From Dietzia sp. B32 (lineage in GTDB: Bacteria; Actinomycetota; Actinomycetes; Mycobacteriales; Mycobacteriaceae): a DNA stretch of 64,000 nt. Below the pieces are notes generated by a model. That model was given only the letters and a program-made list of their open reading frames with translations. It was not told the DNA's origin and ran no database searches. Of the stretch, positions 44,511 to 52,762 are shown in pieces. The translations under genes and the position numbers were made by a program. Each line of letters opens with the position of its first letter. The first letter of the stretch is position 1. Where the stretch lies: positions 682,001 through 746,000 of the forward strand of contig NZ_CP093845.1 of NCBI RefSeq assembly GCF_024732245.1, in the 5' to 3' direction.

Positions 44511-45751
44511 CGGGAGCCCGCGTCCCGCATCGCGCTCCTCACTAGGCCACCGCCGATGATGAGGCGCTGGATCTCGCTCGTGCCCTCGTACAGTCGGAGC
44601 AGCCGGACGTCGCGGTAGATCCGCTCCACCGCCACGCCCCGCATGTAGCCCGTGCCGCCGTGGATCTGGACCGCCTTGTCCGCGACGTCGGCGACCATCT
44701 CGGTGCAGTACAGCTTGGCCACCGAGGGGGCGATCCGTCGGTCCTCGCCGGAGACGTACTTGGCGGCGGCCTCGCGGACGAGGGCCCGCCCCGCCATGAC
44801 GCCGGTCTGCTGGTCGGCGAGCATCCCCTGGACCAGTTGGAACCCGCCGATGGCCTCGCCACCCTGGGTGGTGGTCGCCGCGAAGGCGAGCGACTCGTCG
44901 AGCGCCCGCTGCGCCGATCCCACGGCGACGGCGGCGATGTGGATGCGGCCGCGGGCCAGCGAGGTCATCGCCGCCCGGTACCCGGCGTCCTCGTCGCCCC
45001 CCACCAGGGCGGTGGCGGGTACGCGCACACCCCGGAAGTCCACCTCGGCGGTCCACGCGCCCTCCTGCCCCATTTTCTTGTCCCTGGGGCCGACACTCAC
45101 GCCCGGGGCGTCCGCCGGGACGAGGAACACGGCGATCCCCGTCCCGCCGGCATCGGCGGGACGGGTACGTGCGAACACGATGAACAGATCCGCCAGCGGG
45201 GCGTTGGTGATGAAGCGCTTGGTGCCGTCGATGATCCAGTCACCGCCCTCACTGCCCGCACCGCCGTCTCGCACGGCCTTCGTGGTCAGCCCGGCGGGGT
45301 TCGAGCCGGCGCCGTCCTCGGTCAGGGCGAACGAGGCGATGACCTCGCCGGAGGCGATCCGCTCGAGCCATTCAGCCTTCTGGGCGTCGGTGCCGAAGTT
45401 CACGAGAACCTGGCCGGCGATCCCGTTGTTGGTTCCGAACAACGACCTCATGGCCAGCGTCGTGTAGCCGAATTCCATCGCCAACTCGACATCCTGGGTC
45501 AGGTCGAGGCCCAACCCGCCCCACTGCTGTGGGATCGCGTACCCGAACAAGCCCATGTCGGCCAGGTCTGCACGGATGTCGTCGGGGACCGCGTCGGTGT
45601 CGGCGATCTCCTGCTCGCGGGGTACGACCATCGTGCGGATGTACTCACGCGTGGTCGCGAGGATGGCCGCGAAGTCTTCCGCGTCGACCTCCGTGTCGCT
45701 CTCCGTGTCTGTGTCGACCACGGGGGTCGCGCTGCTCGGCTGCTCGCTCAT
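44507..45751 (-). CDS. Acyl-CoA dehydrogenase
   Basis: A 414-residue FAD-linked acyl-CoA dehydrogenase. Motifs: ASFALTEDGAGSNPAGL (FAD/substrate contact), IIDGTKRFITNA, and the C-terminal VQIHGGTGYMRGVAVERIYRDVRLLRLYEGTSEIQRLIIGGGL with catalytic Glu in YEGTSEIQ. The first ~25 residues are an acidic tail (DTDTESDTEVDAEDF) not part of the family domain. It is the first gene of the operon with CoA-transferase and SDR, divergent from the Mct-like gene 122 bases away. It could oxidise the CoA ester made by the adjacent transferase. Confidence 0.92.
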   Translation of the reverse strand: MSEQPSSATPVVDTDTESDTEVDAEDFAAILATTREYIRTMVVPREQEIADTDAVPDDIRADLADMGLFGYAIPQQWGGLGLDLTQDVELAMEFGYTTLAMRSLFGTNNGIAGQVLVNFGTDAQKAEWLERIASGEVIASFALTEDGAGSNPAGLTTKAVRDGGAGSEGGDWIIDGTKRFITNAPLADLFIVFARTRPADAGGTGIAVFLVPADAPGVSVGPRDKKMGQEGAWTAEVDFRGVRVPATALVGGDEDAGYRAAMTSLARGRIHIAAVAVGSAQRALDESLAFAATTTQGGEAIGGFQLVQGMLADQQTGVMAGRALVREAAAKYVSGEDRRIAPSVAKLYCTEMVADVADKAVQIHGGTGYMRGVAVERIYRDVRLLRLYEGTSEIQRLIIGGGLVRSAMRDAGSR

Positions 45752-45793
45752 GGTCTCGCCCCTGTCCGCCGGCGATGGGTGTCGCGGAACACA

Positions 45794-45822
45794 TTTCCAC
45801 GCTGTATGCTTCAAACTATTAT
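45794..45822 (+). promoter_or_regulatory. Candidate promoter of the Mct-like operon
   Basis: The divergent region is locally AT-rich. A TATTAT -10-like hexamer (45817-45822) has TTTCCA 17 bases upstream (45794-45799) as a weak -35. The predicted start point lies about 45 bases before the Mct-like ATG at 45874. Confidence 0.4.
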
Positions 45823-45873
45823 CAGGATTTGCACCGCGGGGCAACTGGCCCGCCGCCCCACCGGGAGCCGTTG

Positions 45874-47043
45874 ATGACAGAGCCCTCCGCGTCCCGACCG
45901 CTGGACGGGATCCGCGTCGTCGAGCTCTCGAGCTTCGTCGCCTCACCCCTCTGCGGACTCACGCTCGCGCAACTCGGCGCCGAGGTCATCCGGGTCGACC
46001 CGGTGGGTGGTGCCGCGGACGTGAACCGGTGGCCCCTGGCGCCCGGCGGGACGTCGATCTACTGGACCGGGCTCAACCGGGGCAAGGCGTCGGTCACCCT
46101 CGACCTGCGCTCCGACGACGGCCGGCGGGCATTCCGCGAGCTCGTCACCGCGCCCGGCGAGGGCGGGGGGATCCTCGTGACGAACTCGGGAGGTCGGAGC
46201 TGGATGAGTCACGACGTCCTGGCCGCCGAGCGCGAGGACGTCATCACCCTCGAACTGCTCGGCCGCCGCGACGGCCGGCCCGGGGTGGATTACACGGTCA
46301 ACGCCGCCCTGGGCTTCCCCTCGATCACCGGCCCGGCCGAGGGCGGGACCGTCGTCAACCATGTCCTGCCGGCCTGGGACGTGGCCGCCGGACTGCACGC
46401 GGCGCTGGCCGTGGTGGCGGCCGTCCGCGAGCGCGAACGCACCGGCCGCGGGCGGCGGATCGTGCTCCCCCTCGACGACGTCGCCCTGGCCACCGCGGGG
46501 ACGCTCGGGTACCTGACCGAACCCCAGCTCGACGGGTCGTCGCGCCCCGCGGTGGGCAATCACGTCTACGGGACGTTCGGCACGGATTTCACCACCCGCG
46601 ACGGCGGTCGGTTCATGATCGTCGCCCTGACCACCCGGCACTTCCACGACCTGGCTCGCCTCACAGGCACCCGGGAGGCCGTCGACGCGCTCGAGACCGC
46701 GACCGGCGCCGACTTCACCGAAGAGGGCGACCGCTACTCCTATCGCGAGGTCCTCGCCGCACTGTTCGCCCGCTGGTTTTCCGCCCGGAGCACCGACGAG
46801 GTCGCGCGCGCCCTCGCCGACTCGGTGGTGCTCCACGAGCGATACCGCACGTTCGCCGAGGTCGTCTCGGAGGGCGAGCTCGAGACCAACCCCCTCTTCT
46901 CCCGCCTCGACCAACCCGGCATCGGCCCCTATCTGGCCGCCGCGTACCCGGCGACGTTCGACGGGGACCACCTCGGCACCGGCCCGGCGCCCTCCCTCGG
47001 CGCGGGCAACGACCGACTCACCCCGGGAGGACGATCCGGATGA
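45874..47043 (+). CDS. Mct-like family III CoA-transferase (mesaconyl-CoA C1-C4 type)
   Basis: A 389-residue CaiB/BaiF-fold protein. Catalytic-type Asp169 lies in VVNHVLPAWDVAAGLHAAL. Unlike the neighbouring CoA-transferase it has WTGLNRGKASVTLDLRS, LLGRRDGRPGVDYTVNAALG and NHVYGTFGTDF, features I associate with 2-methylfumaryl-CoA isomerase (Mct), which shifts CoA from the C1 to the C4 carboxyl of mesaconate inside one molecule. That assignment is from memory of the family and needs a tree. The ATG has GGGAG 6 bases upstream. Its stop overlaps the next dehydrogenase ATG (ATGA). Confidence 0.72.
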   Translation: MTEPSASRPLDGIRVVELSSFVASPLCGLTLAQLGAEVIRVDPVGGAADVNRWPLAPGGTSIYWTGLNRGKASVTLDLRSDDGRRAFRELVTAPGEGGGILVTNSGGRSWMSHDVLAAEREDVITLELLGRRDGRPGVDYTVNAALGFPSITGPAEGGTVVNHVLPAWDVAAGLHAALAVVAAVRERERTGRGRRIVLPLDDVALATAGTLGYLTEPQLDGSSRPAVGNHVYGTFGTDFTTRDGGRFMIVALTTRHFHDLARLTGTREAVDALETATGADFTEEGDRYSYREVLAALFARWFSARSTDEVARALADSVVLHERYRTFAEVVSEGELETNPLFSRLDQPGIGPYLAAAYPATFDGDHLGTGPAPSLGAGNDRLTPGGRSG

Positions 47044-48221
47044 CCCACGAACCCACCGCCCGCGAGGACGTTCCCGTCTACCTCACGGAGGACCGGCTCG
47101 CGATCCGGGACCTCGCCCGGGACTTCACCGCCAGGGAGGTCCTCCCGGTCGCGAACCGCCTGGACCCGGAGAAGGGCGACATCCCGGACGAGCTACGGCA
47201 GAAGATGGCCGACATGGGCTTCTTCGGGATCATGATCGACGAGGAGCACGGCGGCCTGGGACTGGGAGTCTTCGAGTACTGCCTGGTCGCCGAGGAGCTG
47301 GCCCGGGGGTGGCTGTCCGTGTCGGGTCTGCTCGCCCGGGGCAACGGCATGGGCGGCGGGTTCACCGCCGAGCAGCAGGCCCGCCTGCTCCCCCGCGTCG
47401 CCCGTGGCGAGTGGCTGGGCGCCTACGCGCTGTCGGAGGCCGAGGCGGGGTCCGACGTCGCCAACATCTCGTGCCGCGCCGTCCGCGACGGCGACGAATG
47501 GGTCATCAAGGGCACCAAGATGTGGTGCACGTACGCAGACCGGGCCGACTACCTCGTCCTGTTCGCCCGCACCGATCCGGACCGCGACCCGGACAAGCCG
47601 TACCGGGGCATCTCGACCTTCCTGGTGGAGAAGGAGCGCGGCTCCTTTCCCGCCGGTATCACCGGCACTCCGGTCCGCAAGATCGGCTACTTCGGGTGGC
47701 AGACCTGGGAGCTGTCCTTCGACGACTTCCGGATCCCCGCCGACGCGCTGCTCGGCGAGGAGGGCAGGGGCTTCTACATGGCGGTGTCCGGGCTCGAGGT
47801 CGGCCGGGCGCACACCGCGGCCCGCGCCATCGGTCTGGCCCGGGCGGCGCTGGAGGACTCGATCGCCTACGTCGCCACCCGCGAGCAGTTCGGCCGCCCG
47901 ATCGGCGAGTTCCAGTACCTGCGCTTCGAGATCGCCAAGATGGCGGCCGACATCGAGGCGGCGCGCCAGCTCATGTACTCCGTCGCCACCGCGATCGACT
48001 CGGGCCGCCGCTGTTCGCTCGAGGCCGCCATGTGCAAGCTCGTGGCCACCGAGATGGCCGAGCGGGTGACCTCGCAGGGCGTCCAGATCCACGGCGGGGC
48101 CGGCTACACCACCGACTTCCAGGTGGAACGGCACTGGCGGGACGCCCGCCTCACCCGCATCTTCGAGGGCACCAGCGAGATCCAGATGCGGATCATCTCG
48201 GACGAGCTCCTCGGCCGCTGA
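47040..48221 (+). CDS. Acyl-CoA dehydrogenase, possibly methylsuccinyl-CoA dehydrogenase-like
   Basis: A 393-residue acyl-CoA dehydrogenase: GAYALSEAEAGSDVANISCR, IKGTKMWCTYADRADYLVLFAR, and VQIHGGAGYTTDFQVERHWRDARLTRIFEGTSEIQMRII with catalytic Glu in FEGTSEIQ. The segments IGYFGWQTWELSFDDF and GRAHTAARAIGLARAALEDS remind me of methylsuccinyl-CoA dehydrogenase (Mcd), which forms mesaconyl-CoA, the substrate expected for the coupled Mct-like protein. This is inference. It overlaps the Mct-like gene by 4 bases and is followed after 21 bases by the alcohol dehydrogenase gene. Confidence 0.82.
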   Translation: MTHEPTAREDVPVYLTEDRLAIRDLARDFTAREVLPVANRLDPEKGDIPDELRQKMADMGFFGIMIDEEHGGLGLGVFEYCLVAEELARGWLSVSGLLARGNGMGGGFTAEQQARLLPRVARGEWLGAYALSEAEAGSDVANISCRAVRDGDEWVIKGTKMWCTYADRADYLVLFARTDPDRDPDKPYRGISTFLVEKERGSFPAGITGTPVRKIGYFGWQTWELSFDDFRIPADALLGEEGRGFYMAVSGLEVGRAHTAARAIGLARAALEDSIAYVATREQFGRPIGEFQYLRFEIAKMAADIEAARQLMYSVATAIDSGRRCSLEAAMCKLVATEMAERVTSQGVQIHGGAGYTTDFQVERHWRDARLTRIFEGTSEIQMRIISDELLGR

Positions 48222-48242
48222 CGACTGCGTACAGTCGGCACC

Positions 48243-49346
48243 ATGAGAGCTGCGGTGTGTGTGGAGACCGGGTCCCCGCTGGTGATCGAGGACATCCCGA
48301 TCCCCGAACCGCGAGCGGGTGAGGTGCTGGTCCACAACCACGCCTGCGGGGTCTGCCACACCGACCTGCACGTGATGAAGGGCGAGGTCGGATTCCCGCT
48401 GCCGGGGGTCCTGGGCCACGAGATCTCGGGCGTCGTCGCCGAGGTCGGCCCCGGGGTCACCCACGTCCGCCCCGGCGACCGGGTGGTCGGCTCGTTCATC
48501 ATGCCGTGTGGATCGTGCGAGAACTGTGCCCGCGGGATGGAGGACATCTGCTCGACGTTCTTCGAGTACAACCGTCTGCGCGGCACCCTGTACGACGGCG
48601 AGACCCGCCTGCACCGGGCCTCCGGCGAACCACTCTCCATGTACTCGATGGGCGGGCTGGCCGAGTACAGCGTCACGCCCGCCACCGCGGTGTTCGCCCT
48701 CCCCGAGCAGCTCGACCTCACCGATTCCGCCATCCTCGGCTGCTCGATGTTCACCGCCTACGGCGCGGTCCGCAACGTGGGCGACGTCCGGACCGGGGAA
48801 TCCGTCGCGGTGGTGGCGGTAGGTGGGGTCGGTCAGAACATCGTCCAGCTGTCGGCGGTCAGTGGCGCCGAATCGGTCATCGCCATCGATGTGGACGACG
48901 ACAAGCTCGCCCTCGCCCGCCGCATGGGTGCCACCCACACCGTCAACTCGCGGGCGGTCGACGCGACCGAGGCGATCATGGAGATCACCGGCGGTCGCGG
49001 GGTGGACGTCGCCTTCGAGGCCCTGGGGTCGGCGGCCACCACCCGGCAGGCGACCGACATCGCCCGCGAGGGCGGCCGGGTCGTCGTCGTGGGGATCCCA
49101 CCCGCGGGCACCTCGCTGGACGTGGACCTGGCCCGCATCGTGCGTCGCAAGATCCAGATCAAGGGGTCCTACGGGGCCCGCGCCCGGCAGGACGTGCCGG
49201 CGCTCGTGCGCCTGCTGGCCGCGGGGAAGCTCGACCTGGGCGGGATGATCTCCCGGCGCGTCCCGCTCTCGGCGGCACCGGAGACCTATGAGGCGCTGGA
49301 TCGCGGCGAGGTGCTCGGCCGGGCGGTCGTCCTCACCGGGGAGTAG
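48243..49346 (+). CDS. Zinc-dependent medium-chain alcohol dehydrogenase
   Basis: A 367-residue MDR enzyme. Catalytic zinc ligands are Cys38 (GVCHTDLH) and His59-Glu60 (LGHEISG); the structural zinc site is Cys89/92/95/103 in CGSCENCARGMEDIC. The Rossmann domain reads VVAVGGVGQNIVQLSAV with an acidic IDVDDDKL end, which suggests NAD. It is the third gene of the Mct-like operon and ends at a strong bidirectional hairpin. It likely oxidises an alcohol precursor of the acid that the operon degrades. Confidence 0.9.
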   Translation: MRAAVCVETGSPLVIEDIPIPEPRAGEVLVHNHACGVCHTDLHVMKGEVGFPLPGVLGHEISGVVAEVGPGVTHVRPGDRVVGSFIMPCGSCENCARGMEDICSTFFEYNRLRGTLYDGETRLHRASGEPLSMYSMGGLAEYSVTPATAVFALPEQLDLTDSAILGCSMFTAYGAVRNVGDVRTGESVAVVAVGGVGQNIVQLSAVSGAESVIAIDVDDDKLALARRMGATHTVNSRAVDATEAIMEITGGRGVDVAFEALGSAATTRQATDIAREGGRVVVVGIPPAGTSLDVDLARIVRRKIQIKGSYGARARQDVPALVRLLAAGKLDLGGMISRRVPLSAAPETYEALDRGEVLGRAVVLTGE

Positions 49347-49356
49347 CCACCGAACA

Positions 49357-49397
49357 CCGCGACCCCCGGCCTCCGTGAGGGAGGTCGGGGGTCGCGG
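49357..49397. terminator. Long bidirectional hairpin between convergent operons
   Basis: A stem of 18 positions (49357-49374 with 49380-49397; one G-T pair) around the loop gtgag, 10 bases after the alcohol dehydrogenase stop and 19 bases before the thiolase stop. It terminates both operons. Confidence 0.85.
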
Positions 49398-49415
49398 CGG
49401 GTGATCCGGCTCGGA

Positions 49416-50558
49416 TCAGAGCAACTCGATGATGGTGGCGTTGGCCTGGCCGCCGCCCTCACACATCGTCTGCAGGCCGTACTTGATGCCCTCGTTCTTC
49501 ATGTGATGGACGAGGTCGGCGAAGATCCGGGCGCCGGAGCCGCCGAGCGGGTGCCCGAGCGCGATGGCGCCACCGTTGGGGTTGAGCTTCGCCGGGTCCG
49601 CCCCGGTCTCGGCGAGCCACGCCATCGGCACGGACGCGAACGCCTCGTTGACCTCGTACACCCCGATGTCGTCGATCGACAGTCCGGCCTTGGCCAGTGT
49701 CTTGGCCGTGGCGGGGATCGGCGCGGTGAGCATGATGACCGGATCGTCGCCGGCGAGCGTTGCGGTGTGCACCCGTGCGATCGGGGTGCAGCCGTACTTG
49801 GCGGCCGCCTCCTCGCTCATCACGAGGATCGCCGCGGCGCCGTCCGAGATCTGCGAGGCATTGCCGGCGTGGATGACGCCGTCTTCCTTGAACGGGGTCT
49901 TCAGTCCGGCCAGCCCCTCGACGGTGCTGCCGCGGCGGATGCCCTGGTCGGTGTCGAAGACGCCGTCCGGGGTGGTCACCGGCACGATGTGCCCGGCGAA
50001 GAAGCCGGCGTCCTGCGCGGCGGCGGCCTTCTCGTGCGACGCCACGGCGAACTCGTCGAGCTGGGTGCGCGTGAAGCCCCACCGCTCGGCGATCATCTCT
50101 GCACCGACGCCCTGGTTGGGGGCGGTGCCGTCGTAGCGGTCGAGGAACGACTGCCCGTACGGGAACGACTCGGAGGAGACGTGCGAGCCCATCGGCACCC
50201 GCGTCATCGACTCGACGCCGCCGGCCACCACGACATCGTGATACCCGGACTCGACCACGGCCACCGCGAAGCTCAGCGCCTGCTGCGACGAGCCACACTG
50301 CCGGTCGATCGTCACGCCGGTGACCGTCTCCGGCCACCCCGCCGACAGGGCGGCGGTCCGGGCGATGTCCCCGGCCTGCTCGCCTGCCTGGGTGACACAG
50401 CCCCAGATGACGTCCTCGACGATCGAACCGTCGATCCCGGCGCGCTCGGCCAGCGCCTTGAGAACGGTCCCCGACAGATCGGCGGGATGCACCCCGGCCA
50501 GTCCACCCTTGCGCTTGCCCACCGCGCTGCGCACGGCCTCCACGATCACTGCACCCAT
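49416..50558 (-). CDS. Thiolase (acetyl-CoA C-acyltransferase)
   Basis: A 380-residue type I thiolase. Nucleophile Cys88 lies in TIDRQCGSSQQALSFA, with VNEAFASVPMAWL, GHPLGGSGAR and the C-terminal Cys in CEGGGQANATII. The Gln-rich CGSSQQA variant is common in actinobacterial thiolases that act on branched or long side chains. It is the last gene of the minus-strand operon running from the ligase at 56947, and would release acetyl- and propionyl-CoA at the end of the pathway. The gap to the upstream dehydrogenase is 73 bases. Confidence 0.93.
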   Translation of the reverse strand: MGAVIVEAVRSAVGKRKGGLAGVHPADLSGTVLKALAERAGIDGSIVEDVIWGCVTQAGEQAGDIARTAALSAGWPETVTGVTIDRQCGSSQQALSFAVAVVESGYHDVVVAGGVESMTRVPMGSHVSSESFPYGQSFLDRYDGTAPNQGVGAEMIAERWGFTRTQLDEFAVASHEKAAAAQDAGFFAGHIVPVTTPDGVFDTDQGIRRGSTVEGLAGLKTPFKEDGVIHAGNASQISDGAAAILVMSEEAAAKYGCTPIARVHTATLAGDDPVIMLTAPIPATAKTLAKAGLSIDDIGVYEVNEAFASVPMAWLAETGADPAKLNPNGGAIALGHPLGGSGARIFADLVHHMKNEGIKYGLQTMCEGGGQANATIIELL

Positions 50559-50631
50559 GTGCGTGTTCCTCTCTTGAACGGTGAGTATCCGGTCCGGGAA
50601 GACCGGGTGTTGTCAGTGTTGCGCATCACGC

Positions 50632-51837
50632 TCAGCCGATGTACGGCGGCGTCCGCTTGAGCTCGCCCCGCGCGATGGTGCGGCGGTGGACGGCGTCCGG
50701 GCCGTCGACGATCCGCAGCGCACGCGCCCAGGCGTAGAAGTACGCCAGCGGGGTGTCACCGGAGACGCCGGCCCCGCCGAAGATCTCGATGGCCCGGTCG
50801 ATCACCGCGCAGGCGACCTGCGGGGCGATCACCTTGATGGCGGAGATCTCGAACCGCGCCTCCTTGGCGCCGACGGTGTCGATCATCCACGCGCAGTGCT
50901 GGACCTGCAGGCGGGCCTGGTCGATCTCGATCCGCGAGTTGGCGATGTGCTCCTGCACCACGCCCTGGCTGGCCAGCGACCCGCCGAACGCGTGCCGGGA
51001 CTTGGCGCGGTCGACCATGAGCGCCAGCGCCCGCTCCGCCATGCCGATGGCGCGCATCGCGTGGTGGATGCGGCCCGGCCCGAGACGGGCCTGGGCGATC
51101 GCGAACCCGGCACCCTCCTCGCCGAGGAGGTTCGACACGGGGACCCGCACGTCGGAGAACACGATCTCGCAGTGACCGTGCTGGTCCTGGTACCCGAACA
51201 GCGGCAGGTTGCGCTCGATCGTCAGACCCGGGGTGTCCCGGGGCACGAGGACCATCGACTGCTGCCGGTGGGTCTCCGCGGACTCATCGGTCTTGCCCAT
51301 GACGATGAGGATCTCGCAGCGGGTGTCGGCGATGCCGGTGATCCACCACTTGCGACCGTTGATCACGTACTCGTCGCCCTCGCGACGGATCACGGTCTGG
51401 ATGTTGGTGGCGTCCGAGGAGGCCACGTCCGGCTCGGTCATGGCGTACGCCGAGCGGATCTTGCCCTCCTTGAGCGGCTCGAGGTACTTGGCCTTCTGCT
51501 CGTCGGTGCCGAACAGGTGGAAGGTCTCCATGTTCCCGGTGTCGGGCGCCTGCGAGTTGATCGCCTCCGGGGCGATGACGGGCGACCACCCGGTGATCTC
51601 CGAGACCGCGGCGAACTCGAGGTTGGAGATCCCGGACCACTCGGGCAGGAAGAGGTTCCACAGGCCCCGGCGACGGGCCTCGGCCTTGAGGTCCTCCATG
51701 ACCGGCGGGTAGGCGTTGTCGCCGTGCTCGCGCAGGTACTCGGCCCAGACGGGCTCGGCGGGGAAGACGTGCTCCCGCATGAACTCCCACATGTTCTCCT
51801 GCAGCTCGATGCTGCGCTGACTGTGAGCGAATTCCAT
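50632..51837 (-). CDS. ACAD10/11-type acyl-CoA dehydrogenase (LvaC-like)
   Basis: A 401-residue member of the ACAD10/11 branch, recognised by APDTGNMETFHLFGT, RSAYAMTEPDVASSDATNIQ, YVINGRKWWITGIADTRC, QQSMVLVPRDTPG and ARLGPGRIHHAMRAIGMAERAL. At the usual catalytic Glu position the sequence reads RIVDGPDAVH, i.e. Asp, as in this branch. In Pseudomonas the related LvaC turns 4-phosphoacyl-CoA into an enoyl-CoA by eliminating phosphate, and human ACAD10/11 do similar chemistry on 4-hydroxy acids. It shares an operon with a kinase of the matching family. Start ATG 51837. Confidence 0.87.
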   Translation of the reverse strand: MEFAHSQRSIELQENMWEFMREHVFPAEPVWAEYLREHGDNAYPPVMEDLKAEARRRGLWNLFLPEWSGISNLEFAAVSEITGWSPVIAPEAINSQAPDTGNMETFHLFGTDEQKAKYLEPLKEGKIRSAYAMTEPDVASSDATNIQTVIRREGDEYVINGRKWWITGIADTRCEILIVMGKTDESAETHRQQSMVLVPRDTPGLTIERNLPLFGYQDQHGHCEIVFSDVRVPVSNLLGEEGAGFAIAQARLGPGRIHHAMRAIGMAERALALMVDRAKSRHAFGGSLASQGVVQEHIANSRIEIDQARLQVQHCAWMIDTVGAKEARFEISAIKVIAPQVACAVIDRAIEIFGGAGVSGDTPLAYFYAWARALRIVDGPDAVHRRTIARGELKRTPPYIG

Positions 51838-51905
51838 GTCATTACTCCTGTAGAAGCGATCCGCGGCTGCCCGCCGCGGGCGGGATGAGGGAAGAGGTGC
51901 CTGCG

Positions 51906-51953
51906 TCAGTGCAGGGTTGGTTCAGTGCAAAGTCAGTTCAATGCATAGTCATC
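51906..51953 (-). repeat. 16-base tandem repeat at the SDR stop codon
   Basis: Three imperfect 16-base copies (starting at 51906, 51922 and 51938), each beginning tca on the + strand, so each carries a TGA on the minus strand. The copy at 51938 contains the real stop codon of the SDR gene. Confidence 0.8.
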
Positions 51954-52762
51954 CCACCGTCGACCACGAGCGTGGTCCCGGTGATGAAGGACGAGGCGTC
52001 CGAGGCCAGGAACAGCAGCGCCGAGTCGAGCTCGGGCTGCAGCCCCAGCCGACCGAAGATGGTGCTGCCGGTGATGTCGGCGAGCATCTTCTCCGGGATC
52101 TCGTCGGTCATCTCGGAGGCGAAGTACCCCGGGGCCAGCGCGTTGACGCGGATGCCACGGCGGCTGCCCCACTGCGCTGCGAGGTCGCGGGTCAGTCCGA
52201 GCACGGCCGCCTTGGTCGCCGAGTACGCGGCCTGGGGGGCGAAGCCGGCGGTGAGACCCAGGACGCTCGCGACGTTGACGATGCACGCGCCCGGCTCCAT
52301 GACGGCCGCGCACTCCTTGGCGGCCCAGTAGGCGCCGTTCAGGTTGACGTCGACCACGCTGCGGAACTGCTCGGGGGTCTCCTTGAGAGCGGGCACGGCG
52401 GTGCCGATGCCCGCGTTGTTGACCAGCACGTCGATGCGCCCGTGGGCGTCCATCGCCGCGCGGACCATCGCCGCACACGATTCGGGGTCCGCGACGTCGC
52501 AGGCCACGGTGGTCGCCACCGCCCCGGTCGCACGGAGCTCCTCGGCGAGGGCGTCGAGGCGCTCACGGCGCCGGGCGGCCAGGACGACCGTGGCACCGGC
52601 CGAGGACAGGGCCCGCGCGAAACCGGCCCCGAGCCCGGAGGAGGCGCCCGTGATCACCACGACGCGGCCGTCCAGCCGGAAGCGGTCGAGCACGGGCAGC
52701 GCCGACTGCGGTCCGGTCCGGGGATCGACCGGGGTGGGCGCTGCGGATGAAGACTCGGCCAT
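51938..52762 (-). CDS. SDR family oxidoreductase (LvaD-like position)
   Basis: A 274-residue classical SDR: TGASSGLG (residues 39-46), NNAGIG, VNVASVLGLTAG (Ser), YSATK (Tyr-x3-Lys), and FITGTTLVVDGGMTMH at the end. An N-terminal extension of about 28 residues precedes the Rossmann fold. Strand 2 ends VLAARRRER, basic, so NADPH is preferred. Its ATG overlaps the kinase stop by one base (TGATG). In the Lva pathway an SDR reduces the 4-oxoacyl-CoA to 4-hydroxyacyl-CoA, which fits this gene between kinase and dehydrogenase; the reaction here is inferred from context. Confidence 0.85.
   Translation of the reverse strand: MAESSSAAPTPVDPRTGPQSALPVLDRFRLDGRVVVITGASSGLGAGFARALSSAGATVVLAARRRERLDALAEELRATGAVATTVACDVADPESCAAMVRAAMDAHGRIDVLVNNAGIGTAVPALKETPEQFRSVVDVNLNGAYWAAKECAAVMEPGACIVNVASVLGLTAGFAPQAAYSATKAAVLGLTRDLAAQWGSRRGIRVNALAPGYFASEMTDEIPEKMLADITGSTIFGRLGLQPELDSALLFLASDASSFITGTTLVVDGGMTMH

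Noticed and set aside
43293-47043. The two CaiB/BaiF genes as BbsE/BbsF-like heterodimer subunits for benzylsuccinate
   Set aside because: They are on opposite strands in different operons, both keep the catalytic Asp, and no benzylsuccinate synthase or anaerobic gene is present; two separate enzymes are more likely.
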